A DNA stretch of 12,062 nt from an uncultured Bacteroidales bacterium (GTDB lineage Bacteria > Bacteroidota > Bacteroidia > Bacteroidales > Marinilabiliaceae). The position numbers and the translations under genes are program-made. The notes under the pieces were generated by a model. It was not told the origin of the DNA and did no database searches. It was given only the letters and a program-made list of their open reading frames with translations. The stretch lies in assembly GCA_937892095.1 (NCBI GenBank), contig CALAVC010000251.1, positions 1 to 12,062 of the forward strand. The letters are read 5' to 3'. Every line of letters starts with the position of its first letter. Position 1 is the first letter of the stretch. Below are positions 1-7,887 of the stretch, piece after piece.

Positions 1-595
1 CTCCGCAAGTCTTGCCATCTGCAGTAACGAGTTGGACCCATTCGCAGTCTTTATACTTGCGTTTGCGAACGTGTGCCCAAATAATTTCGGTGGCTACGTA
101 GGCAAACATGATGGTCATAATGGTGTAGCCCGAAATCCAGAGCGCTGCACGAGTGTCTGGGTAAACATAGGCGTAAGCATAGAGTAGTGTGGCTATTATT
201 GCCCAAATCACCATGCGGACCGCACTTCGTTCCATAAGGTACACGACATACGGATTGCTCAGACTATATGGGTTTATTTTGCCCATTAGCGAGCGTAACA
301 ATCCGAGTCGGGGAATGAGCGTTAGCGACAAGAATGCCGTAAAGATTAGCGACGTAACGAGCGGGCGAAGACCATCGCTCTGTTTTGCCAAAACTATGTC
401 GGTTATGCCGAACAGTGCAATGAGCAAAATGTCGCTTATGAGTTCTGTTTTGTTGAGCGAGCCACATGCGCGCCTGCTCCACATGGCCGATATGAAAGTA
501 AACGTTATGCTTAGTACGATTGCCCACTCTGCTCCGAGTAGTTGCTCGGCAATGAAGTAGACTGCAATCGGTAATATGAGCATAACAACTTTCAT
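1..595 (-). CDS. Polytopic inner-membrane protein, C-terminus cut by window edge
   Basis: An open frame runs from an ATG at 595 to the left edge without a stop (198 codons seen, in the frame of codon 2-4). About six hydrophobic stretches are visible, near residues 4-18, 24-40, 54-72, 79-96, 130-147 and 153-176, so this is an integral membrane protein. The last helix is followed by a basic stretch (VRKRKYK) and then a soluble-looking segment, CEWVQLVTADGKTCG, at which the window ends. That segment resembles the opening strand of Nudix hydrolases of the isopentenyl-diphosphate-isomerase-like type, so the whole protein may be a membrane domain fused to a Nudix domain; this is inference from about a dozen residues. 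The membrane part recalls VC0807-type small membrane proteins, unverified. It starts 12 bp after the helical-repeat lipoprotein gene, so it is probably its co-transcribed follower. The substrate or role is unknown. Confidence 0.8.
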   Translation of the reverse strand, partial: MKVVMLILPIAVYFIAEQLLGAEWAIVLSITFTFISAMWSRRACGSLNKTELISDILLIALFGITDIVLAKQSDGLRPLVTSLIFTAFLSLTLIPRLGLLRSLMGKINPYSLSNPYVVYLMERSAVRMVIWAIIATLLYAYAYVYPDTRAALWISGYTIMTIMFAYVATEIIWAHVRKRKYKDCEWVQLVTADGKTCG

Positions 596-607
596 TGGGA
601 AGTATCT

Positions 608-1492
608 CTAAAGAAGTTTTTCGAGTTCTTGGACTTTTTGCTTGTTGTCCAGCCTACGATAGATATTTATTAGGTAGCGAACGTTATTTTTGTTGTCGGG
701 CTCCGCTTTGCGAAGTCTTTCAAAGTAGTCCCTGCTTTGTTTATACATAGGCGTTATGACCCTTTTTAGGTCGCGCGACATGTAGGCATACGCAGCTTGT
801 GTCTTATTTTTGTTGTAGTCGTCCATTGTCTTTTTATATTTGCTTTCGGCATTGTTGTATGTGCTTACTGCCATATAGTTTAGTGCGACCACATCGTTAG
901 GATTATCTTTTAGTGCTTCGCGACAGAGCGTTGTCGCTTCTTTGTCGTCAACTTCTTTGCGCACCATGTTAAAGTACGTCCCAAAGAGTTTTGTTTTGTC
1001 CGCCGTTTCTGTCAGGTGGGTATATATCGACTTTAGCTTGCTATTGTTCGTCTTGGCATAATGCCGTGCAAGCAAGCTATATGTTGGCTGTTCACCCAAT
1101 ATCTTTTCGATAAATAGTGCAGTGTTTTGCTCGGCCAGTTCTGCTCTTTCGCTGTCTTTGCCCAGAGCGCACAGACTTTTGTTGAGTGCTGTTAGTTTAA
1201 GCGTGTCGTTGGTCGATAGGTAGTGCCGTCCCCATGCTCGTGCTATGCTGTCGTGGTCTGTTTTACTGGCCGATATTGTTGCAAGTCTATACGTTACGCT
1301 ATCCCACTCTTGTCTGCTCTCCATTTGAGTATATCGGTCGTAGGCTGTGGTGTAGTCTGCGTTAGTGGCAAACTTGTTGGCTTCGGCAATGAGCTTTGCC
1401 GTTGCCGTTAGTTTGTTGCCAGCGCACGAGTAGAGCAAAAGCGATGATGTAAGAGCTACTATGACTCGGTGAGTGAATCTTTTGATTTTCAT
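608..1492 (-). CDS. Helical-repeat (TPR-like) lipoprotein
   Basis: This 294-residue protein starts with a lipoprotein signal: basic n-region (MKIKRFTHR), hydrophobic core and lipobox LLYSC, with Cys23 as the likely lipidated residue. The rest is strongly helical, with recurring paired-helix patterns that look like tetratricopeptide repeats (for example around DYTTAYDRY, near residues 47-55, and a C-terminal unit ending in NIYRRLDNKQKVQELEKLL). It lacks a catalytic motif that I recognise. Its ATG lies 3 bp after the stop of the wzc-like gene, so the two are probably translationally coupled. From memory, TPR proteins also accompany Wza/Wzc pairs in other Bacteroidales such as Porphyromonas; I could not check this. 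A scaffold or assembly role in polysaccharide export at the outer membrane is inferred from context only. The residue after Cys23 is Ala, so it lacks the Asp retention signal known from enterobacteria. Confidence 0.85.
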   Translation of the reverse strand: MKIKRFTHRVIVALTSSLLLYSCAGNKLTATAKLIAEANKFATNADYTTAYDRYTQMESRQEWDSVTYRLATISASKTDHDSIARAWGRHYLSTNDTLKLTALNKSLCALGKDSERAELAEQNTALFIEKILGEQPTYSLLARHYAKTNNSKLKSIYTHLTETADKTKLFGTYFNMVRKEVDDKEATTLCREALKDNPNDVVALNYMAVSTYNNAESKYKKTMDDYNKNKTQAAYAYMSRDLKRVITPMYKQSRDYFERLRKAEPDNKNNVRYLINIYRRLDNKQKVQELEKLL

Positions 1493-1495
1493 TAG

Positions 1496-3964
1496 TTATT
1501 TGTCGTCTTCTTCGCTTTCGCCATAACCATAGCCGTAGCCATATCCGTACTTTTTGCCGTAGCCATACTTGCCATAACCATAGCGTCCATATTTGCCATA
1601 GCTACCTCCGTAGCCGTAGCCGTAGCCATATCGACTCTTTTTGCTGTTGATGTCGTTTATGATGATGTTCACGTTCTCTATGCCGTTGTCTTTCAGCATT
1701 CCGAGCGAATATTTCATGGCATCTTTTTCGGTGTAGTCTTGTCGGACAACGAAGAGGAGCGCGTCTGCCCACTTGGCAATCTGTAAGGCATCGGTTACGA
1801 GTCCGAGTGGTGGCGTGTCGATGATTATTACGTCGTATTGCTCCTGCATCAATTTCATCATGTCGCTACATTCGGAGCTTAATATCAGTTCCGAAGGATT
1901 GGGTGGTATGGTGCCAGAGCCCACTACGTCAAGACTTTCAGTGTGTGTTATGATGTCTTGCAATGCGCAGTTGCCTATCAAGTAGTCGCTTATGCCTTGC
2001 TTTTTGTTGATGTCGAATATTTTGTTCAGACCTGGTTTGCGTAGGTCGAAACCGAGCAAAACGGTTCTCTTGCCAGCTATGGCATATACCGATGCAAGGT
2101 TGAGCGCAGTAAACGTCTTTCCGTCCGATGGCATCGACGAACTGACAGCAAGAATGATTTTCTCTTTGCCTTGCGTTATGAAGTCGAGTCGTATGCGCAG
2201 ACGGCGAAATTCCTCGGCAACATACGAGCGAGGGCGTTTGAGCACTATTTGATTCTCTTCTGCCGACGAGTTTGGTATTTCGCCCAGTATGCTCTTCTTT
2301 GTTTCTTTTGTTACGTCGTATTGCGTGCGAACCTTGCTGTCTATTACTTGCCGTAGCAAGATTAGGATTAGGGGCAAGACTAGTGCCGCGACAACTGCAT
2401 ACAGCTGATTCTGTTTTTTGTTGGGCGACACGATGGCAACGGTTCTTGCTTCGTCGAGCATTTGGTGGTCGGCAACATTAGATGCTTTTTGTATCTGTGC
2501 TTCCGACAATTTGCGCATAAGAAAGTTATACACGTCTGTGTTCAGTGTGTACATTCTGTCGATACCCAAAAGTTGACGTTCGGCTTCGGGCAAACCCATC
2601 AGTTGCGAATAGTACGAACTGAGCTTTTTGTCTATTTCGTCAATCTTTTCTTGTGTCTGTACGCGCTGGCTTTCGAGGCTACTGAGTAGTGTGTTGCGTG
2701 CAATGTGTAGACGCACCATTATGTTGTTGTAGGCTGGGTTTCCTTCGGAGCCACCCAATTGAGTTAATTTTTGCTTTTCGGTGTTTAGGCTAAGTATTTT
2801 GTTCAGTTGTTCGGTTATGATTGGTGTGTTGTTGGTTGAGAAGGTGGCAGGTGCAATTACGCCCGAAAGTACCGTGTCGTTTTTGAAGTAATTGGTCAGG
2901 TAGTTATAGTATTCCATAACTACATCGTAGCCTTTCTTTTCTTTTTCGTACACTTTTATTTCGTCAGATAGCTTGGCACCTTTCTCCGATATGTTGTTCT
3001 GAATGCCGTTGACGACCCTAAATCTGCTAAGTTCAGAGCCAATCCTATGCAGGGTGTCTTGTATGCCCATAAGCTGTTTTTCTATGAAGCGAATGGTGTT
3101 TTCCGACACTCTGTTTTTTTGGTTAAGGTTGTCGTCAATGTAGTATTGCATGAGTGTGTTGAGGAACAACTTATTTTTGTTCTGGTTGGTCCCGTTGACC
3201 GAGAGTTTTACTATTGTCGACGAACCCACCGCGTCGCCAAGCACTTTTAGTGAACTTGTGAACGTGCTAACAAGCGATTCGTTGGGTGTGAGCCTTACGT
3301 AATATTCACTTCTCGTCTTGCTGGGCGAGACAATCGAGAATGCACACCACGAGGTTATGATGGGCTCTCCGTAGAAGAACGACCCTTCGTACGATATTTT
3401 CTCTACAATGTCGGCATGCTCTTCGGTCGAGAAATTATACAATTGTATCTTTTCTCCTTTTATGCTCAGGCTGAAAGAGTTGTCGTCTATGGGTGTTATG
3501 TATATGTTTGTGTTGATTGGTTGTGCATGCGTAGAATCCATTATGAGTATTAGCTCATTGCACGGAAACATTTCTGTATTTTTGATGTTGCCAATGTGAT
3601 AGTAGGAGACATTTATGCCCATTTTTTTTATCACATTGCTAATCAAAGCCCTCGAATTAAGTATTCCGAGTTGATTGTCGAAATTGGTATATGTCTGTCC
3701 CAACGTTACGCCAGCCGTCATGTCGTATGTTTTTTTCGTGTCGGCCGATATGATGAGCGACGCTTCGGTGGCGTATATTGGTTTTGTGTATTTATTGTAG
3801 AGGTTGGCGGCAAACAGAGCCACAATTACAGATATGACGAATAGCCACCAATAGTGTACAACGTCGGATAATAGCTTCTTAAAGTCGATAAAGTCGAACA
3901 ATCTACCGTCTTCGGATGACGCTGGCAAATCGAATATACTACCTGTATTTTGAGGTTTGTCCAT
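1496..3964 (-). CDS. wzc: Wzc-like polysaccharide co-polymerase with BY-kinase domain
   Basis: The 822-residue protein has the full two-part layout of bacterial tyrosine autokinases of capsule and exopolysaccharide export. An N-terminal cytoplasmic segment leads into TM1 (about 39-56), then a large periplasmic Wzz-type domain with coiled-coil-rich helices (about 280-500), then TM2 (about 521-538). The cytoplasmic kinase follows: EX2RX2R oligomerisation motif at E584/R587/R590, Walker A SMPSDGKT with Lys616, Walker A' GFDLRKP with Asp640, Walker B VIIIDTPP with Asp716, and a tail with 15 tyrosines at 779-814. In this family the tail is autophosphorylated in trans, and cycling of phosphorylation controls polymer length and export together with the Wza channel. 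The wza-like gene lies 14 bp upstream, which supports that role. The start is taken at 3964 because TM1 then sits at the usual distance from the N-terminus. No tyrosine phosphatase gene is in the window. Confidence 0.95.
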   Translation of the reverse strand: MDKPQNTGSIFDLPASSEDGRLFDFIDFKKLLSDVVHYWWLFVISVIVALFAANLYNKYTKPIYATEASLIISADTKKTYDMTAGVTLGQTYTNFDNQLGILNSRALISNVIKKMGINVSYYHIGNIKNTEMFPCNELILIMDSTHAQPINTNIYITPIDDNSFSLSIKGEKIQLYNFSTEEHADIVEKISYEGSFFYGEPIITSWCAFSIVSPSKTRSEYYVRLTPNESLVSTFTSSLKVLGDAVGSSTIVKLSVNGTNQNKNKLFLNTLMQYYIDDNLNQKNRVSENTIRFIEKQLMGIQDTLHRIGSELSRFRVVNGIQNNISEKGAKLSDEIKVYEKEKKGYDVVMEYYNYLTNYFKNDTVLSGVIAPATFSTNNTPIITEQLNKILSLNTEKQKLTQLGGSEGNPAYNNIMVRLHIARNTLLSSLESQRVQTQEKIDEIDKKLSSYYSQLMGLPEAERQLLGIDRMYTLNTDVYNFLMRKLSEAQIQKASNVADHQMLDEARTVAIVSPNKKQNQLYAVVAALVLPLILILLRQVIDSKVRTQYDVTKETKKSILGEIPNSSAEENQIVLKRPRSYVAEEFRRLRIRLDFITQGKEKIILAVSSSMPSDGKTFTALNLASVYAIAGKRTVLLGFDLRKPGLNKIFDINKKQGISDYLIGNCALQDIITHTESLDVVGSGTIPPNPSELILSSECSDMMKLMQEQYDVIIIDTPPLGLVTDALQIAKWADALLFVVRQDYTEKDAMKYSLGMLKDNGIENVNIIINDINSKKSRYGYGYGYGGSYGKYGRYGYGKYGYGKKYGYGYGYGYGESEEDDK
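1520..1630 (-). repeat. Tyr-Gly repeat tract at the 3' end of wzc
   Basis: Codons 779-815 of the wzc-like gene are a low-complexity tract of TAT/TAC alternating with GGC/GGT, interrupted by Lys, Arg and Ser codons. It encodes 15 tyrosines. At DNA level many units are 6-bp near-repeats (TAGCCG or TAGCCA on the plus strand, clearest at 1610-1628), so gain or loss of a unit would keep the frame and change the tyrosine number by one. The last seven residues (ESEEDDK) are acidic. Confidence 0.9.
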
Positions 3965-3978
3965 TATGTTTTGTATGG

Positions 3979-4767
3979 CTATTTCTTACTAATGCTTATT
4001 ATGACTGCAATGAGCGACAGTAGTGAGGTAAAGAGACCAAAGGTCATCGTCTCGCCCCAACCGAACATCTTATACCACATTGGCCGGACGTAGAGAACGT
4101 CGTTGGGGTACACGTAGTAATATTCCGATTCTATTGTGGCTCCTTGCGACATGTCTATGTTGTGCACCCTTACTTTGCCGTCCGTGCCTTTGCGGAAGAG
4201 CTTTACTTCGTTTCGCTTGGCATACGACGTAAAGCCACCAGCTTCGGCCAAGGCTTCGAAGATGGTTACTTGGTCGCGTTGCATTATGTACTGGTTTTGT
4301 TTGTTTACTTCGCCAAGTACTGAGATGGTGTTTGTGGACAGTCGGCAGACAAGGGTGAAGTTGGTTGTCAACTTCGATATGGCTTGTGATATTTTTTCTT
4401 TTGCCTCTTGTACGGTGCAACCAGTCAGGTCTATCTTGCCTACTATCGGGAAGTCTATTCTGCAACTGTCGTCAAGCCCATAGTACATAAACCTCGTGTT
4501 CTGAGTTCCGCTACCGATTTGTGTCGTATTCTGAATTGGGTTGAAGAATTGGGTTAGCTGTTCGTCGTCGGGCGATGTTACACGAAGGAATAGGTAGTCG
4601 TTGGGCTGTAAGATATATTTTTCGGTTATTTGCGCCACGGGAGTGTATTCACTCTGATTTTCTATGGCATCGCGCATCAGTATTATTTTGCGTTGCGGTA
4701 TGCACGACGAGAATAGCAAAGAACAGAAGCAAACAAGGGTCAGTATTATGTGTCTATGTCTTGTCAT
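3979..4767 (-). CDS. wza: Wza-like outer-membrane polysaccharide export lipoprotein
   Basis: With the ATG at 4767 the product is 262 residues and begins with a clean lipoprotein signal (MTRHRHIILTL, lipobox LFSSC, Cys22). A polysaccharide export (Poly_export) domain follows, starting near YILQPNDYLFLRV (51-63) and continuing to about residue 135. Next is an SLBB-type domain (about 137-215) with the typical ISVLGEV and EALAEAGGF stretches. A C-terminal hydrophobic segment (about 237-258) matches the helix with which Wza-type proteins cross the outer membrane. In this family the protein forms the periplasm-to-surface channel and docks on the Wzc-type co-polymerase, here encoded 14 bp downstream. 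In-frame upstream ATGs at 4821 and 4875 exist but would overlap the ABC transporter gene and put a polar stretch before the signal peptide, so I rejected them. It lacks the extra SLBB domain of E. coli Wza, which is common for shorter members. Confidence 0.93.
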   Translation of the reverse strand: MTRHRHIILTLVCFCSLLFSSCIPQRKIILMRDAIENQSEYTPVAQITEKYILQPNDYLFLRVTSPDDEQLTQFFNPIQNTTQIGSGTQNTRFMYYGLDDSCRIDFPIVGKIDLTGCTVQEAKEKISQAISKLTTNFTLVCRLSTNTISVLGEVNKQNQYIMQRDQVTIFEALAEAGGFTSYAKRNEVKLFRKGTDGKVRVHNIDMSQGATIESEYYYVYPNDVLYVRPMWYKMFGWGETMTFGLFTSLLSLIAVIISISKK

Positions 4768-4805
4768 TCTTTGTGAGGTGATGTTGTTGTGTTTGATTTG
4801 TGCTA

Positions 4806-7800
4806 TTATTTTCGGAGCCATTTGGCTAAGTGTCCGTCGAGTAGTATGAGGAAAAGTATTAGGTTGATAAACCAAATTATGAGCACGTCGAATATGAATG
4901 TGTCTATTCTGTTGCCCATGAAGTTTTTGGTCGGGGTGAAGAGTGGCGCGCTGAACGAAGTCTTTACGTCTTGGAATATTTGGTCGGTGCGATGAAGCAG
5001 TCTACCGTCATATTCTGCTATTACTTCGGACATTATGCCTGTCGGGCTTGTAACGAAATCTTCGATGCTTTTGTTGTGGAACATATGTTTTAGACTATCT
5101 AATTGCGAAGACAAGTATTCTTTCTTGAACTGGTCGAGAGAGTAGTCTACTTTGTTGTAGAGTCTGACGTTGCGAAGCCTTATCTCTTCAAGATATTTCT
5201 CTACTATGTTGTAGGCTGCAGTGCCAAATAGTCCGGCTTCGAAGAATTCTCTGTCAGGTGGTGTCAAGTCTGGATATTCGGGTGCATGTTCGTTTATTTC
5301 GGCAAGTACGAGGTTGAGTATTTGCTGTTGTTTGTCTGGGTCGTAGTTTGGGTCGGCTGTGTTTCTGCTGACTCGACCTAAGTAGGTCTTCATCGTTGGC
5401 ACCCAGTAGTCTTTGTTGTAGCTATACTTGCTTTTGGCAACGTCGTAGGGGTAGAAGAGTCGCTCGTAGTCGTTGAACATGAATTGGTTGACAATGAGGG
5501 CTTCGAAAGCCCATCGGGCTACAATGACTTGTCCGTAGGGTGGGACGCCATCTACTTGGCTCAGGTCGGGGTTCATTTTGTCGAACTTGACAAAGACTCC
5601 GCTCAGGATGAGCTGTGGGATGACCATAAACGGGATAAGGATGTAGATGTTTATGGTTTTCTTCATCATGTCCGATAGGTTCATACCGAGCAAGTTGGCC
5701 GAGAAGGCAACCGAGAACAGTACAAGCCAATATTCGCCAAACATGTTTTTTATGCCCATAATGGCGTTAGCCACAAGGACGAATAGGCTCATCTGTACGG
5801 CAGAAAGAATTAGACTTTGCGAAACTTTTGAGACTATGTAGCTATATCGGCTAAGGTTGAGAAATTGTTCTCGTTTGAGTGTTTGGCGGTCCTGAATTAT
5901 TTCTTCGGCACTTACGGTAAGTCCTATAAAGAACGCAACGATGACGGCAACTACCAAGTAGACGGGCATGTTCTCGTTATCGTAGAACGTGTAGCCTTTG
6001 TCGTTTGTTACGTCGTAGTAGCGCAAGAGTAGCGACAAGAAGAGTGCCATTGTGGGAGCTTCGAGCAAGTTGAGCAACACGTATTGCATGTTGGCTGCTT
6101 TGGTGCGCACGTCGCGTATAAAGTATAGCCATACTTGCTTTATTTTCCCGGGGGTTTTGAATGTTATGGGAGGGAGTGGTTCTGGGTCGCCCACATAAAA
6201 TATGTCTATTGATCCCCAACTAAATTTTTCGTACCATTCTTCGGGCGATACGCGTCGGACTCCAGTGTTGTTGCCATACTCGTCTATGATGGGTTGGCTG
6301 ACGATGTTGAGGATTTGCTCTACGTTGATGTTGCCACACCGACGGCACTCTACTTCTGTTCCTGAGAGCAAGTGCAGGTGCATTCGGAAGTAGCTAAGGC
6401 ATTCTACGGGGTTGCCGTCGTAGATGAGGTAGCCGCCAGTGTCGAGAAGTAGTAGTTGGTCGAACATTTTAAATATGTCCGACGATGGTTGGTGTATGAC
6501 AACGAAGACGAGTTTACCTTGAATGGTGAGGTCTTTTAGAATCGAGATTATGGCTTCAGAGTCGTGCGATGAGAGGCCCGAGGTGGGTTCGTCGAGTATG
6601 AGTATGGCTGGTTCGCGAATGAGTTCGAGGGCTATGTTGAGCCTTTTGCGTTGTCCGCCACTGATTTTCTTGTTGAGAGGCGAGCCTACCTTGAGGTCTT
6701 TGACGGCGTACAGGCCGAGCAGTCGGAGTAGTTTGTCTATTTTCTCTTTTATGGCGACTTCGGACAAGTTGTCGAAGCTCATGCGAGCGTTATAGTACAG
6801 GTTTTGGTAGACTGTGAGGTCTTCGATGAGAATGTCGTCTTGCGTAACGAATCCGATGAGACCTTTTATGGCTTCTTTGTCTTCGTAGATGTCTATGTTG
6901 TTGACAAAGACGTTGCCCGTTTCGGGTTTTCCAAGGCCTGCGATGACGTTGGCGAGAGTGCTCTTGCCAGAGCCCGAGACGCCCATTATGCCCACGAGTC
7001 GTCCGGAGTGAGACTCAAACGACAGTCCGTGAATGCCGATTGTGTTCTTGTTGAATTTGTAGATGATGTTGCGTGCTTCGACTGTTATGGGGATTGCGTC
7101 GTTGTGTATGAAGCAACGCATCATGCTATAGTAGAAGATGGGCGACGAGACTCCATTGCGTATGCTATCGCCGCTCTGCATGATGTAGACTTTGTCTTCT
7201 TCTATTGCATTGCCATTAAATTCAACGTGCTGATTGCCATTGTATTTGAAGAGGAAGATGTTGACGGCTGGTAAGATTACGAAGTGTATTTCGCCGTCGA
7301 GGTCTTCCCAATATATATGTTGAGGTTCTTGTATTTCTTCGCAGTTTTCTTTGCCCGAGAAAACTATTCTTTCGCCAACGCTTTGCGTGTTGAGGATGAA
7401 GTTGCGTATGACGTCGAACTCATCTTTGTTGATGTTGAATTTGTCGGCAACTATGTCGTTGATAAACCCTTGCTCGACGTAGGATGTTCGTCCTGTTGCA
7501 AGGTATTTGTAGAGTTGAACGATTACGATATATTTTTGGAAAAGCGAAAGGTCTTTGTTGATCTCGACAGCTATGCGTGTTATGCGCGAGGTTATGCGCG
7601 AGATTATTTTGTATTGGTTTTCGCTTCGCTGGTTGTGTCGGACGTTTTGTCGGTAATATTCGTCGAATTTGCTTATGTATTTGGCTGCGAGTTCGCTGTT
7701 TAGTTGGTTCACAAGAAACTTATAGACCACCATTCGTCGCTCACTTATGTCTTGTGAGTTACGCACGGAGGCAATAACAGCAAAAAGCTGCACGAGCGCT

Positions 7801-7820
7801 TCGAGAATACTATCGCTCAT
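4806..7820 (-). CDS. Multidomain ABC transporter: N-terminal helical domain, FHA-like region, ABC, ABC-2 membrane domain
   Basis: This 1004-residue half-transporter carries both ATPase and membrane parts. Residues 1-140 are helical and recall a TerB-like domain, but the acidic DG motif is not visible. Residues about 165-262 look like a beta-rich FHA-type module (FNGNAIEEDKVYIMQSGDSI). The ABC domain is complete: Walker A GVSGSGKST (280-288), Q-loop Gln327, signature ISGGQRKR (Ser387), Walker B ILILDEPTSG (Asp410, Glu411), H-loop His443 in IHQPSSDIFKMFD. This last motif and the ATPase-before-membrane order are typical of the ABCG/White type. A CRRC pair (Cys492, Cys495) precedes the membrane helices, at about 590-606, 618-638, 665-690, 698-717 and 725-747. 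A soluble stretch of about 220 residues then leads to a last helix at about 975-995. The gene lies 38 bp before wza, suggesting an envelope or polysaccharide function, but the substrate cannot be read from the sequence. Confidence 0.9.
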   Translation of the reverse strand: MSDSILEALVQLFAVIASVRNSQDISERRMVVYKFLVNQLNSELAAKYISKFDEYYRQNVRHNQRSENQYKIISRITSRITRIAVEINKDLSLFQKYIVIVQLYKYLATGRTSYVEQGFINDIVADKFNINKDEFDVIRNFILNTQSVGERIVFSGKENCEEIQEPQHIYWEDLDGEIHFVILPAVNIFLFKYNGNQHVEFNGNAIEEDKVYIMQSGDSIRNGVSSPIFYYSMMRCFIHNDAIPITVEARNIIYKFNKNTIGIHGLSFESHSGRLVGIMGVSGSGKSTLANVIAGLGKPETGNVFVNNIDIYEDKEAIKGLIGFVTQDDILIEDLTVYQNLYYNARMSFDNLSEVAIKEKIDKLLRLLGLYAVKDLKVGSPLNKKISGGQRKRLNIALELIREPAILILDEPTSGLSSHDSEAIISILKDLTIQGKLVFVVIHQPSSDIFKMFDQLLLLDTGGYLIYDGNPVECLSYFRMHLHLLSGTEVECRRCGNINVEQILNIVSQPIIDEYGNNTGVRRVSPEEWYEKFSWGSIDIFYVGDPEPLPPITFKTPGKIKQVWLYFIRDVRTKAANMQYVLLNLLEAPTMALFLSLLLRYYDVTNDKGYTFYDNENMPVYLVVAVIVAFFIGLTVSAEEIIQDRQTLKREQFLNLSRYSYIVSKVSQSLILSAVQMSLFVLVANAIMGIKNMFGEYWLVLFSVAFSANLLGMNLSDMMKKTINIYILIPFMVIPQLILSGVFVKFDKMNPDLSQVDGVPPYGQVIVARWAFEALIVNQFMFNDYERLFYPYDVAKSKYSYNKDYWVPTMKTYLGRVSRNTADPNYDPDKQQQILNLVLAEINEHAPEYPDLTPPDREFFEAGLFGTAAYNIVEKYLEEIRLRNVRLYNKVDYSLDQFKKEYLSSQLDSLKHMFHNKSIEDFVTSPTGIMSEVIAEYDGRLLHRTDQIFQDVKTSFSAPLFTPTKNFMGNRIDTFIFDVLIIWFINLILFLILLDGHLAKWLRK

Positions 7821-7846
7821 TGGCTACAAGCTTATGTGTATGGCAC

Positions 7847-7875
7847 GCACCCCAAGTTTTTTTGTTGTGGGGTGC
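7847..7875. repeat. Inverted repeat in the spacer before the ABC transporter gene
   Basis: GCACCCC at 7847-7853 is the exact reverse complement of GGGGTGC at 7869-7875; the stem extends one pair (A7854-T7868) around a loop of about 13 bases. In the minus-strand transcript the hairpin would form after the stop of the small secreted protein gene and 26 bases before the ABC gene ATG. No U-tract follows it on that strand, so it is not a standard intrinsic terminator; an attenuating or RNA-protecting role is possible. Confidence 0.5.
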
Positions 7876-7887
7876 AAAGGCAATTTT

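Noticed and set aside
264..560. Open frames at 264-527 (minus) and 189-560 (plus)
   Set aside because: Both overlap the membrane protein that is open across 1-595 in another frame and has clear transmembrane segments.
4768..4875. Upstream starts for the wza-like gene at 4821 and 4875
   Set aside because: They would place a polar stretch before a complete lipoprotein signal peptide and overlap the ABC transporter gene; the ATG at 4767 is the natural start.
6804..7703. Long plus-strand open frames (6804-7274 and 7284-7703) opposite the ABC transporter gene
   Set aside because: They lie wholly antisense to a gene with complete ABC motifs, are rich in Val, Asp, Phe and Cys as expected from the complement of its codons, and show no recognisable domain.
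7880..7887. A TAnnTTTG-like box (TGCCTTTG) just after the stop of the small secreted protein gene
   Set aside because: Its second base is wrong and no TTG lies about 20 bases upstream, so I do not call a promoter for the ABC gene.
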